Shown here piece by piece: positions 55,968 through 64,000 of a stretch of DNA of 64,000 nt. The translations under genes and the position numbers were made by a program. Source of the stretch: Puia sp. (GTDB taxonomy: Bacteria > Bacteroidota > Bacteroidia > Chitinophagales > Chitinophagaceae); NCBI GenBank assembly GCA_031292515.1, contig JARLGZ010000172.1, positions 1 to 64,000 on the forward strand, given 5' to 3'. The notes under the pieces were generated by a model. That model searched no databases, was not told where the DNA came from, and worked only from the letters and a program-made list of their open reading frames with translations. The stretch's first letter is position 1. Each line of letters begins with the position of its first letter.

Positions 55968-56090
55968 AGCATCTTATCACGCTATAGCATCTTATCACGA
56001 TCCGCGTCCTTCACGGTTCTTCATTCGCTTCCTCCAATATTCGCGTGATTCGGGTCTCCTCACTCGCGTCCTCCACTATTCGCGCGCTTC
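55968..56090. repeat. 18-bp repeats and degenerate copies
   Basis: ATAGCATCTTATCACGCT (55968-55985) and ATAGCATCTTATCACGAT (55986-56003) are tandem. From 56004 the tract continues as C/T-rich copies of the type TTCGCGTCCTCCACTATTCGCG up to 56090, reaching the last codons of the GH127 gene. Confidence 0.75.
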
Positions 56091-58295
56091 GTATTCAGCG
56101 ACGGGAAACGCCGTTATCCGCAACCGTGCGGCGCCCATCGGGATCAGTTCGATCGGCTGCTCCGGTGTACTGACTTTTACGGGACTCTGCGGCAGCGTAT
56201 CGCACAAGGCATATTTGTCAAGCGTCCAGAATGGGATGAGCCTGCCCCGGGCCTTCATCAGCAAGGGTGAGCCATCCTGTGTAAAAGGGAATCCATCCGC
56301 GGGCCAGGGTCTGTTTACGACCTCGAATTGTTCCTCCGCAGGGCGGCTTGTGAGTGACAATCCATAATTCCAGCTGCCGATCGGGTAGATCTCGTAAGAC
56401 GGCCACCGGGAAGGATCCGCTCCCGGCTGCCACCGGGCTTCGCTGATCGCCGAATTTCGGCTGTCCATCTTTTTATAGTATTCCGGGACCTTCAGCGAGA
56501 AGCACAGGGGCCCGTAATAGATACTCGCGCTGTTCTTGTTGGCTGTCCAGGTTTTTATAACCGGCTTCATCGGCAGGAATAATTCGATGGAATCGCCGGA
56601 ACGCCACTTCTTTTGAAGCCGGGCATAGGAGGCGTTCCCGAGACCAGCCCGGACGAGTACCCCATTGACCTTCACGGATGCCTTGTCGCACCAGCCCGGT
56701 ATGCGCAGATAAAGAGGAAAATCGACAGGCTGATCCGTTTTCACGGTGATCAGGATCCGGTCGTTGAAAGGATATTGTGTCGCCTCGGCAAGGGTCACCA
56801 CCGGGCCGCGCCCCTTTGCCACCACACCGGTTGTCCTGCGCTTGCCTTCGCGTATTCCATCTCCCACATTGGCCACCACCTCACTGCTGTTATACAGCAT
56901 GGCGACAAGCCCGTTATCGGGCGTGGCCATCCAGAGATGCTCGCTGTAATAAGGCCATCCCTGTGCATGATTATGCTGACAGCAACGGCTGCTAAAAGGG
57001 TTCATCATCAGGTAAGGCCCTTCATTCTCGATACCCGGACTGTGGTTGCGGCTGTCGCTGACGGCCATATTGGGGGATGTGAGGTAGCGGAGGCTTTTTT
57101 GATCCGCCGTCAATGCGGCGGGGTAGGTATTGAAAGCGACGTCCTCGCAGTTGTCTGCCCACAAGGGATCACCGGTGATCCCCGCCAGCAGTTCATCGGA
57201 GGCCATCTGCTCCACCATCCCGCAGGTCTCCACCGCCTGGCGCGGATCCGTATAACCGGGCCGCGCATTCTCGTCGGCGCCGAACATACCACCGGGCACC
57301 TGGCCATATAGCTGACGGATAAGATAAAAATCCTTATAGGTCGCACGGAGATAGAATGAGTCCTTTGCCTGCATATAATATTCGGCAGGTTCCCTGAAAC
57401 ACTGGGCTATGTTCACGTTATGCCAGTTAGGCAACTTACCCTCCTGAGTCCAGTCCGCGGTATTGCGATGGATCTTTGTGGCCAGGTCCAGCAGCCAGGT
57501 CTCGCCGGTAATGTTATAGAGCCAGTAGATGCTGTACAGATTGTCTCCTCCCCGGCTGTTCTCCCAATAGATCTTTAATAATTTACTGTCAGGTACGGTC
57601 ATCTGCCAGCGAAAATACCGGGTCATGAAATCGATGACCCGTTTATCCCCGCTGTACCCATAATAGGACTGCATGCACCATAACATGATCATGTTCGGCC
57701 AAAGGTCGGGCGTAGCCCCGGAATTTGCCTGGTGCTCGCCGTCTACGAAGCGGGGTCCGAAATATCCGTCGACGCCCTGGCTTTGAAACACCTTTTCCAG
57801 CCAGTCTTTGGTGATATTGACCATGCGCTCATCCTTTAGCAGGTAAGCCAGGTCGCCATATCCCTTGAGCCAATAGGGTACTTCCTCCCAGCCGTGATCG
57901 CCCTGACCATTCCCGCTGTACCATGCATTGTCCTTCTTGTCCAGCCAGGCGCTGATGGCGTCGAGATGACCGGCAAGCCCGTCGCGCTCCAATTGCAGGC
58001 ATTTGAGGATCCACCCCGATGGCCGGACGCTTCCGGGCGGAAGTTTGATAAAAGACAGCGGCGCAAGAGGAGCCCGGTTGCCTACATAAAAAGAATTCCT
58101 GCGGTTCGTAGGAGGACGCTTGCTTTCGGAAAAAATGACGGAGCCGTCTTTCGGCGCCGGCTTGTTTTCCTGTGCCGCCGCCGCCGAAGGATCGAATATC
58201 CCTGCCGCAAGAATGAATCCTATCGTGAATCCGCCTGGTCCAAAGAATCTGCCTGAGCGAATAAATCTGCCTAACCGGTTTATGTTGCCTTTCAT
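56076..58295 (-). CDS. Beta-L-arabinofuranosidase, GH127 (DUF1680)
   Basis: A 739-residue exported protein with an N-terminal hydrophobic signal. A helical (alpha/alpha)6 catalytic barrel and beta-sandwich domains follow. The zinc and nucleophile cysteines are visible: one in AVETCGMVEQ (with the catalytic Glu) and two in SSRCCQHNHAQGW, matching the GH127 Cys-nucleophile mechanism. The enzyme would remove beta-linked L-arabinofuranose from plant glycoproteins or pectin. It lies just upstream of the GH5-like gene on the same strand. Confidence 0.92.
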   Translation of the reverse strand: MKGNINRLGRFIRSGRFFGPGGFTIGFILAAGIFDPSAAAAQENKPAPKDGSVIFSESKRPPTNRRNSFYVGNRAPLAPLSFIKLPPGSVRPSGWILKCLQLERDGLAGHLDAISAWLDKKDNAWYSGNGQGDHGWEEVPYWLKGYGDLAYLLKDERMVNITKDWLEKVFQSQGVDGYFGPRFVDGEHQANSGATPDLWPNMIMLWCMQSYYGYSGDKRVIDFMTRYFRWQMTVPDSKLLKIYWENSRGGDNLYSIYWLYNITGETWLLDLATKIHRNTADWTQEGKLPNWHNVNIAQCFREPAEYYMQAKDSFYLRATYKDFYLIRQLYGQVPGGMFGADENARPGYTDPRQAVETCGMVEQMASDELLAGITGDPLWADNCEDVAFNTYPAALTADQKSLRYLTSPNMAVSDSRNHSPGIENEGPYLMMNPFSSRCCQHNHAQGWPYYSEHLWMATPDNGLVAMLYNSSEVVANVGDGIREGKRRTTGVVAKGRGPVVTLAEATQYPFNDRILITVKTDQPVDFPLYLRIPGWCDKASVKVNGVLVRAGLGNASYARLQKKWRSGDSIELFLPMKPVIKTWTANKNSASIYYGPLCFSLKVPEYYKKMDSRNSAISEARWQPGADPSRWPSYEIYPIGSWNYGLSLTSRPAEEQFEVVNRPWPADGFPFTQDGSPLLMKARGRLIPFWTLDKYALCDTLPQSPVKVSTPEQPIELIPMGAARLRITAFPVAEYEARE

Positions 58296-58317
58296 GCCAA
58301 TCGATTGAAATATAACA

Positions 58318-59433
58318 TTAATCTATTTTTTCCTCGTCGGTTGTTTCCCCTTCCGGAATGCGGTTATGCCACCAACTCGCCAGCGAAGACCCGGTCATAT
58401 TCATCACTGGTCCGAAAACGGCCGGCGCGAGGCCCACAGTGGCCAGTTTGCCCATGGTGAGGGCAAGGCCCGAAGCCAGGCCTGCGTTCTGCATGCCCAC
58501 TTCCAGGGAGATCGTACGGCTGTCCCTCTCGGAAAAACGCAGCAGCCTGCTGACCCAATAGCCGAGAAAGAAACCGATCAGGTTGTGCAGCAGGGTGGCT
58601 ACCACGAGCAGGGCGCCTACCTTCAGAAGACTTTCCCGGCCCGCGGCGGTGATGACGATGATGATCAGGGTGATGCCGCCCATCGAGACCAGCGGCAATA
58701 CCTTGTCAAGCCATTTGAATTTGCCGCGCACGAGATAATGGAACAACAAACCGGCGACGATCGGAAGGATCACAATTTTTGTGATGTCCCAGAGCATCGC
58801 GGTAAACCGGACTTCGATAAAACGACCCGCCAAAAGGCGCATGAGCAAAGGCGTTAGAAAGGGCGCCAGGAGGGTCGAAACGGCCGTCACCGACACCGAC
58901 AGCGCCAGGTTGGCCCTGGCAAGATAGGACATGACATTGGAGGCGAGTCCGCTCGGGCAGCAGCCTACCAGGATGATACCTGCCGCTATTTCGGGTGGGA
59001 AATTGAAGAGATTGGCAATGAGAAATCCTACCATCGGCATGATTACATAATGACAGATGACGCCCGCCAAGACCGCTTTCGGCATACCCAGCACCCGTGC
59101 AAAATCCTTCAGGCTCAGTTCCGTGCCCATCCCAAAAAGGATGATCTGCAAGAGGGGGACGATCAGGGTCGAAAGTTTGAAATCGCCGATCTTCACAAAG
59201 TATTGCGGATAATACAGTGACAGGCTCACTCCCGCCAGGATCATCACGGTAAAAGAGAACCCCCTGAGGAAATGATGCCCGCGGAATGCAAAGGCCAGGT
59301 TTAGGAGGACGGCCATCAGCACCCATCCGCCAAGTTTATGATTGCCGGAGAAGGTGATAATGGCATAAAGGATGAGTAATGCGAGGGCGAGCCAATACAA
59401 AACCGAATAAACAGGACGACGGGAGACTGTCAT
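58318..59433 (-). CDS. Bile acid:sodium symporter (BASS) family transporter
   Basis: A 371-residue protein with about ten membrane helices. The motif LVGCCPSGLASNVMSYLARAN corresponds to the core substrate and sodium site of BASS proteins, and LEVGMQNAGLASGLAL to the second crossover region. Members move bile acids, pantoate, pyruvate or sugar acids with sodium. Its place between a glycosidase and a sugar-acid-type enolase enzyme suggests a sugar acid substrate, by inference only. Confidence 0.92.
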   Translation of the reverse strand: MTVSRRPVYSVLYWLALALLILYAIITFSGNHKLGGWVLMAVLLNLAFAFRGHHFLRGFSFTVMILAGVSLSLYYPQYFVKIGDFKLSTLIVPLLQIILFGMGTELSLKDFARVLGMPKAVLAGVICHYVIMPMVGFLIANLFNFPPEIAAGIILVGCCPSGLASNVMSYLARANLALSVSVTAVSTLLAPFLTPLLMRLLAGRFIEVRFTAMLWDITKIVILPIVAGLLFHYLVRGKFKWLDKVLPLVSMGGITLIIIVITAAGRESLLKVGALLVVATLLHNLIGFFLGYWVSRLLRFSERDSRTISLEVGMQNAGLASGLALTMGKLATVGLAPAVFGPVMNMTGSSLASWWHNRIPEGETTDEEKID

Positions 59434-59461
59434 ATGGGGCAGTTAAGAGTTTGTTTTTGAC

Positions 59462-59501
59462 AAAAAAAATCCGCTATATTGAACGGGTGGTCAATATAGC
59501 G
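59462..59501 (-). terminator. Rho-independent terminator of the enolase-superfamily gene
   Basis: Read on the minus strand, an 11-bp perfect stem (arms 59472-59482 and 59491-59501, CGCTATATTGA with TCAATATAGCG) has an 8-nt loop and is followed by a run of eight T. It lies between the stop at 59544 and the next gene start at 59433. Confidence 0.9.
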
Positions 59502-59543
59502 AATGTAGAAATTCCTTCAAACTTATTTTTTATCGGCGACCGG

Positions 59544-61109
59544 TTAACTCCAGGTACGGTCCCAGGACTTTACGGCATCCCACTCCGGCGTAGGGCCGAA
59601 ATAATTCTTGTTGTCCGGGTCCTGGTGCTGTTTGATCATATCTTCATTTAGTTCCACGCCGAGACCCGGGGTATCCGGAACATGGGCAAACCCCTTCTCG
59701 AAAAGAGGCTTACCGTCCCTGGTTTTGACGAAATCGCTCCAGTAGGGCAGGTCGAGCGAATGGTGCTCCAACGCCACAAAATTCTGGGTCGCCGCCGCAC
59801 AGTGCACGTTCGCCATAAAGGATATGGGGAGACCGGCAAAATGCATGGCCATCGCCACGCCTTTCTCTTCGGCATAGTCCCCGATCTTCTTGGTCTCGAG
59901 CAGACCGCCGGCAGTCGCCAGGTCCGGATGGATCAGATCGGTGGCATGCATGTCGATCATCCTGATAAAGTCTTCTTTCAGATAGATGTCTTCACCCGTA
60001 TTGGTGGGCGTGTCGATGGAGCGGGTAATCTCTTTCCACTCTTCGGCCATCTGCCAGGGAATAAGGTCTTCGAGCCAGGCCAGGCGATAAGGGTCGAGAG
60101 CCTTCCCCAGCCGGATCGCATTATTCATATCGAAATGACCGAAATGATCAGAGGCGAGCGGAACTTCATACCCGATCACATCCCGGACCTGTATCACGTA
60201 TTTGGCCATTTCCTCGAGCCCCTTAGGTGTGATCTGTATCTGGGTAAAAGGATGCTGGGTGGCGCCATAGGTCATGGGAGCCATATTCCACTGCCTTTCC
60301 ACATCCCAGAAATTGGTGCCCACGAGCGCACCGGGTATCTTCCGGATCAGTTCGATGCCCAGATCCATCTTCAGGAAGGTAAAGCCCTTTCCTTCCAGGC
60401 GGTCCTTAAGTTTGGCCGTGAACACCTTGGGATCCTCCTCTTCGGGTGTATCGGCATATAATCTCACCCGGTCACGGTATTTTCCACCGAGCAACTGATA
60501 AGCGGGTACATTATAGGCCTTGCCAGCCAGATCCCAAAGAGCCATTTCGACGGCGCAGACACCCCCGCCCTGCCGGCCGGGACCGCCGAACTGCTTTATC
60601 CGCTTAAAGATCTGTTCCACGCTGCAGGGGTTCATCCCCAGTATCCGGCTCTTGAGAAAGAGCGCATATCGCCAGTCGGCCCCGTCACGCACCTCACCAT
60701 AACCGTAGATTCCCTGGTTCGTGTCGATACGGATGATCGTACAGCGGCCGGTCGTGTTCATCGCGGTGGTATACCGCATATCCGTGATCCTGAGATCGGA
60801 AGGAGCCGAATAACGGTTGACCTTTGAGGTGCTATGGGCCAGCGTGTCTTCGATCGGCGCAAACAGGAAGCCCCCAAGCGCTAAACCGCCCAGCGCGGTT
60901 TTTTTCAGAAAAGACCGGCGATCACCACCCGCGCCGTCGCCGGATGTGCCGGAAGGATGTGCGGTACCGGGAGCCAGTCCGGAATCGCGGTTTTCGCCCG
61001 GCGCCGTTTTGAAGGGGTCGGCATGCCCCCGGGGGGTATCGTCCTGACCGGCATAGCCATCGTTTTCCCGCAATCCCATCCTGGATAGATATTTCTGTGA
61101 AGGTGTCAT
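59544..61109 (-). CDS. Mandelate racemase/muconate lactonizing enzyme family, Tat-exported
   Basis: A 521-residue enolase-superfamily protein. Metal ligands are visible in SDHFGHFD, LAWLEDLIPW and NTGEDIY. The Lys pair of the mandelate racemase subgroup reads Lys247-x-Asp249 (FLKMDLG), so the second Lys is lost. An Asp-His dyad is likely at HPDLATAGG and MHFAGLP. It should dehydrate or epimerise a sugar acid. The Tat motif DRRSFLKKTALGG (Arg64-Arg65) is preceded by an abnormally long 62-residue polar segment rich in Gly, Asp, Pro and Thr. It is first in the minus-strand group that includes the BASS transporter and GH127. Confidence 0.9.
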   Translation of the reverse strand: MTPSQKYLSRMGLRENDGYAGQDDTPRGHADPFKTAPGENRDSGLAPGTAHPSGTSGDGAGGDRRSFLKKTALGGLALGGFLFAPIEDTLAHSTSKVNRYSAPSDLRITDMRYTTAMNTTGRCTIIRIDTNQGIYGYGEVRDGADWRYALFLKSRILGMNPCSVEQIFKRIKQFGGPGRQGGGVCAVEMALWDLAGKAYNVPAYQLLGGKYRDRVRLYADTPEEEDPKVFTAKLKDRLEGKGFTFLKMDLGIELIRKIPGALVGTNFWDVERQWNMAPMTYGATQHPFTQIQITPKGLEEMAKYVIQVRDVIGYEVPLASDHFGHFDMNNAIRLGKALDPYRLAWLEDLIPWQMAEEWKEITRSIDTPTNTGEDIYLKEDFIRMIDMHATDLIHPDLATAGGLLETKKIGDYAEEKGVAMAMHFAGLPISFMANVHCAAATQNFVALEHHSLDLPYWSDFVKTRDGKPLFEKGFAHVPDTPGLGVELNEDMIKQHQDPDNKNYFGPTPEWDAVKSWDRTWS

Positions 61110-61364
61110 AATGGAAGCTGTTTTTAATATTGATGAAAAGGTGTAGATTTTTTACTATTGCCCCTGTTTATTTCGTGACTTAATGTAGAACTAATTCTCA
61201 GGGTCCGCCTGCCATTATTTATCCATTGGTGATCCTATTTTATCATTCTATCGCTTTTATATATAACAAAATGGGATTTTCTACGTTTCCAGAATCGTAG
61301 TTTTCCGCTGTACTCCGGTGCGGCGTCCAAATCGTATGATAAACCAATTTAATAATCAGCTTCC

Positions 61365-62966
61365 ATGAGATGTTTCCTGGTATTTTTATCAGCCCTTTTC
61401 TTCCTGCAAAGTTTTTCCCAGTCGACAAACCCGGCACCGTCTTCAAAGGCAAAGTCCAGTAACACCACAGGCTGTCGCAAAAATTCCAGTTTATATTGGT
61501 TTGACACGAAATACCATCCTATTTACTATACCGAGAAGTTGGGACGCCATCCTCAATTCCCCTTCCTCCAGGAGATCAACGGGATCACCACCTCCGCCTT
61601 CTTTGTCGAATCGATCAACAGTGCCGACAACCAGAAAAAATATGCCCGCGAGTTCAAAGCCTTCGACCTGCTGCTCCGCAATTCCGGGTTTGCGCATGGC
61701 TATAAAGACCTGACCGAAGCCACCGTTGAAAACACCTTCGTCCCCCGAAAAACGATCGGCAACCTCGGCTTCTACGATAAAGTCAAAGACCGCATCGATT
61801 ATATCTATGTCCGGCTCAACCCTGCCGGTGAACCCGCCCAGGGCGTCGCTGCCTGGAGACTGACGAATGCCAACGGATGCTCGCTCTTTATTCTGCATAC
61901 CTGCGGAAATGCATTCTACCCGCAACCCGAGACCGGTGTTTCAACAGACCGCAGGGAGTCCTCAGACAAGAACCCGGGCGCCGGCCCCGCCGACCTGCCC
62001 GTTTCAGCCGGTGGCGGCGGATGCTGCAAGACGATCACTGTCGAAAACAATATGGCGCCGGTAGACCTCAAAAACGATACCGTCGACCGCCCCATCTATA
62101 TCAGGGTCAACTTCTACCAGGGACGCATCGTCTCCTCCAAAGGAAAACAGGACACTGTCATCTCTCTGCTTTATCATATCGACACGACCCAATCATTTAA
62201 AGATATCACCGGCAAAAAACTGAAGATCTTCGCAAGCTCCCAATCGGACAAACTCGTGATCTGCAGAGACACGGTGCTAAAATATTACACGCATATATTC
62301 GTACCTGACACGCTCAAGTCGGGCCGGCTCGAAGCCGTCCGGTTCGTGATCTCCGATACGACCTATACCACAAAAAAGGATGAGAACAAAGAGTCGGATT
62401 GCAACAACAAATGGGCAATCGCCGTGGATGGGGGCATCTCGTTTAACTCGATTCCCCGTTTCAACAACCCGGCCGCTCATACGCAAACCGACGGCTCGCA
62501 TTTCGCCGGCACCTTCGCGATCTCCAGGATCTTCAAGCCCTGGTTCCAGTTGGGCGTCTCGGCCACCTATATGACCCTCTCCTACCAGGACGACGTCGCC
62601 TACGCCGGCTCGGTAGCGGGCACCTATAACACGATCACAGCCGGCAAACCCATCATACCGATCCAGTTATTCGGGCAGTTCAATATCGGAAAACAGATCG
62701 GCTGGCAGGCCAATGTGAATTTCTCGGCTGGTTACGCCGTTGTCAGCGGCGGCGGGATTACCAATAGCGGCACGACCCTGACGACCAAGCCCGATATGAA
62801 AGGGGGCTTCACCGCGGGTTATAAGATGGGCCTGAATTATTTCTTCACCTGCAAATTCGGCCTCGGCTTCGCGTTCAGCGGCCAGTATTTTGCCGCCAAC
62901 TCCGCCGTATCGAGCTATCATCCGATTGCCTTGCCTGTCACGGGTGGATTGCGGTTCAGGTTCTAG
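61365..62966 (+). CDS. Exported hypothetical protein with C-terminal outer-membrane barrel
   Basis: A 533-residue protein with a signal peptide (about 1-18, ending SQS). The N-terminal 300 residues have no family I recognise; a Gly-rich stretch with GGGGCC lies near 220. The C-terminal 180 residues alternate as strands (WAIAVDGGISFNSIPRF, WFQLGVSATYMTLSYQDD, GLGFAFSGQYFA) and end in Phe, as an outer-membrane beta-barrel. Upstream (61110-61364) I see only AT-rich sequence and no clear promoter. Confidence 0.75.
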   Translation: MRCFLVFLSALFFLQSFSQSTNPAPSSKAKSSNTTGCRKNSSLYWFDTKYHPIYYTEKLGRHPQFPFLQEINGITTSAFFVESINSADNQKKYAREFKAFDLLLRNSGFAHGYKDLTEATVENTFVPRKTIGNLGFYDKVKDRIDYIYVRLNPAGEPAQGVAAWRLTNANGCSLFILHTCGNAFYPQPETGVSTDRRESSDKNPGAGPADLPVSAGGGGCCKTITVENNMAPVDLKNDTVDRPIYIRVNFYQGRIVSSKGKQDTVISLLYHIDTTQSFKDITGKKLKIFASSQSDKLVICRDTVLKYYTHIFVPDTLKSGRLEAVRFVISDTTYTTKKDENKESDCNNKWAIAVDGGISFNSIPRFNNPAAHTQTDGSHFAGTFAISRIFKPWFQLGVSATYMTLSYQDDVAYAGSVAGTYNTITAGKPIIPIQLFGQFNIGKQIGWQANVNFSAGYAVVSGGGITNSGTTLTTKPDMKGGFTAGYKMGLNYFFTCKFGLGFAFSGQYFAANSAVSSYHPIALPVTGGLRFRF

Positions 62967-62969
62967 GGA

Positions 62970-63671
62970 TCAATACACCAGCTTATACCCTTTCCCCCTG
63001 ACATTAATAAGCATGATCGTGGAATCGGCCTTCAGATATTTTCTCAGCTTGGAGATAAAAACATCCAGGCTCCTCCCGGAAAAATAGTCGTCATTGCCCC
63101 ATAGTTTCAGCAACAACGATTTCCGATCTAGCATCTGATTTCTGTTTAGCAGCAGTATCTGCAAAATTTCGGTCTCCCGGGAGGTCAGCGTACGGCTGGC
63201 ACCCGCCAACCTCAATATGCCCGCCGGGTAATGAAAGGTATATTTTCCGATTGCTGCCGGCTCCTGCATTGCAGCGTCTTTTTGCATTATCAAGCGGTTC
63301 CGGTTCAGGAGGGACCGGATGCGCACGATCAATTCGGCCAGGCTAAACGGCTTCTTCAGATAGTCATTCCCTCCGCTTTCAAAACCATTCACCACATCTT
63401 CGGAAGCTGAGCGGGAAGTCAAAAACAAAATGGGGGTCTCCCTGTCCGTCGACCTTATCCGGGTTGCCAACCCGAACCCGTCGCCATCGGGCAACATCAC
63501 ATCCAGCACGATGATGTCCGGTTTTGCCGCGTAATATCCTGCAAAGGCCGTGGCGGCGTCGGGCGCATGAATCACTGCAAACCCCTTGCTCTGCAAACTC
63601 TCTCTAACGATTTCCGCGAGTGACGGTTCATCTTCCACCAGTAATACGGTTGTCTCTTTCATATCGGCCAT
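62970..63671 (-). CDS. Response regulator, OmpR/PhoB family
   Basis: A 233-residue protein. The receiver has acidic residues at 13-14 (LLVEDE), phosphoacceptor Asp57 (IIVLDVMLPDG) and Lys in YLKKPFS. The winged-helix DNA-binding domain shows LTSRETEILQILLLNRN and RSLDVFISKLRKYLKAD. It overlaps the kinase gene stop by 13 bp, so the two are cotranscribed, kinase first. It converges with the barrel gene, whose stop is 4 bp away. Confidence 0.96.
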   Translation of the reverse strand: MADMKETTVLLVEDEPSLAEIVRESLQSKGFAVIHAPDAATAFAGYYAAKPDIIVLDVMLPDGDGFGLATRIRSTDRETPILFLTSRSASEDVVNGFESGGNDYLKKPFSLAELIVRIRSLLNRNRLIMQKDAAMQEPAAIGKYTFHYPAGILRLAGASRTLTSRETEILQILLLNRNQMLDRKSLLLKLWGNDDYFSGRSLDVFISKLRKYLKADSTIMLINVRGKGYKLVY

Positions 63672-64000
63672 GCCAGGGAAACTACGGAACCCTGTCCCAA
63701 TTTACTTTTTAACAAACACCATCCGCCGTGCAGGTTCAAAATATTCTGCACATAATTCAGCCCCAGGCCATATCCTTTGACGGAGTGGTCATTACCCGCT
63801 TTGACCCGATAGAATTTATCAAAGACAAACGGCAGTTCTTTGGAAGAAATCCCCCGGCCATTATCGGTAACCGAAAGAACCAGGAAATGATCTTTCACCA
63901 TGCATTCGATGGATATGGTCACGGCAGCCCCGGAATACTTGACCGCATTGTCTATCACATTGTTTATAGCGTGATGAAACTGGCTCCTGTCAGCCTTTAT
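63659..64000 (-). CDS. Sensor histidine kinase, N-terminus beyond window
   Basis: The 114 codons present hold the ATPase domain: N-box SQFHHAINNVIDNAVKYSGA, G1 box VTDNGRGIS, and GYGLGLNYVQNILNLHG. The frame is open to base 64000, so the dimerisation domain and sensor lie outside. It is the cognate kinase of the OmpR-type regulator. Confidence 0.93.
   Translation of the reverse strand: MKADRSQFHHAINNVIDNAVKYSGAAVTISIECMVKDHFLVLSVTDNGRGISSKELPFVFDKFYRVKAGNDHSVKGYGLGLNYVQNILNLHGGWCLLKSKLGQGSVVSLAWPI

Overview
The window reads as chromosomal DNA of a Bacteroidota bacterium, most likely in or near the Chitinophagaceae. Supporting signs are SusC/D-era style lipoproteins and small outer-membrane barrels, orphan MacB/FtsX-like permeases, bacillithiol synthesis (BshB1), the DUF4142, DUF6364 and DUF6934 families, A-rich rather than Shine-Dalgarno leaders, and several matches to the Bacteroidota -7 box TAnnTTTG. 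Genes are fairly GC-rich, which gives long antisense shadow frames. No tRNA, rRNA, CRISPR array, insertion sequence or prophage was seen. The assignment to family level is inference.

Layout. 1-827 is the 3'-truncated end of an AraC regulator (minus). 828-1168 is a non-coding stretch with a 14-bp tandem array and paired TTTGTACAT sites. 1169-9961 is a plus-strand run of five exported or membrane proteins: a planctomycete-type cytochrome/PSD1 lipoprotein, a Tat-exported DUF1501 protein, a membrane cytochrome with leucine-rich repeats, a DUF3179 membrane protein and a Ycf48-like propeller. It looks like one envelope redox or hydrolytic system of unknown substrate. A methyltransferase, a serine hydrolase, an FtsX-like permease and a GNAT enzyme follow (10066-16209). 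16210-17969 is AT-rich and holds poorly conserved or broken genes. SMC (17970-21491) and a universal stress protein come next, then small envelope proteins and a LuxR-type regulator with its TPR histidine kinase (22702-26987).

26965-29763 is the agmatine-to-putrescine pathway (agmatine deiminase, N-carbamoylputrescine amidase) with a DUF922-like protease-fold gene between the two enzymes. 31473-36506 is a non-homologous end-joining locus (Ku and LigD) with an MscS channel between them. A desaturase, BshB1 and dihydrolipoamide dehydrogenase follow. 40205-48045 mixes a GH43-like propeller, an amine-oxidase-fold flavoprotein, a DJ-1/PfpI protein, a PQQ dehydrogenase with a cytochrome domain, and a Crp/Fnr regulator. 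48184-53309 has a two-domain thioredoxin-fold protein, a second FtsX-like permease, both preceded by perfect palindromes, and a VapBC-type toxin-antitoxin pair. 54792-61109 is a minus-strand carbohydrate group: GH5-like, GH127, a BASS-family transporter and an enolase-superfamily enzyme. A two-component system runs off the right edge.

The most unusual property of the window is at DNA level. At least a dozen intergenic gaps, and several N-terminal coding segments, contain short degenerate tandem repeats with 13-21 bp units. Each locus has its own unit sequence, and arrays often abut start or stop codons.
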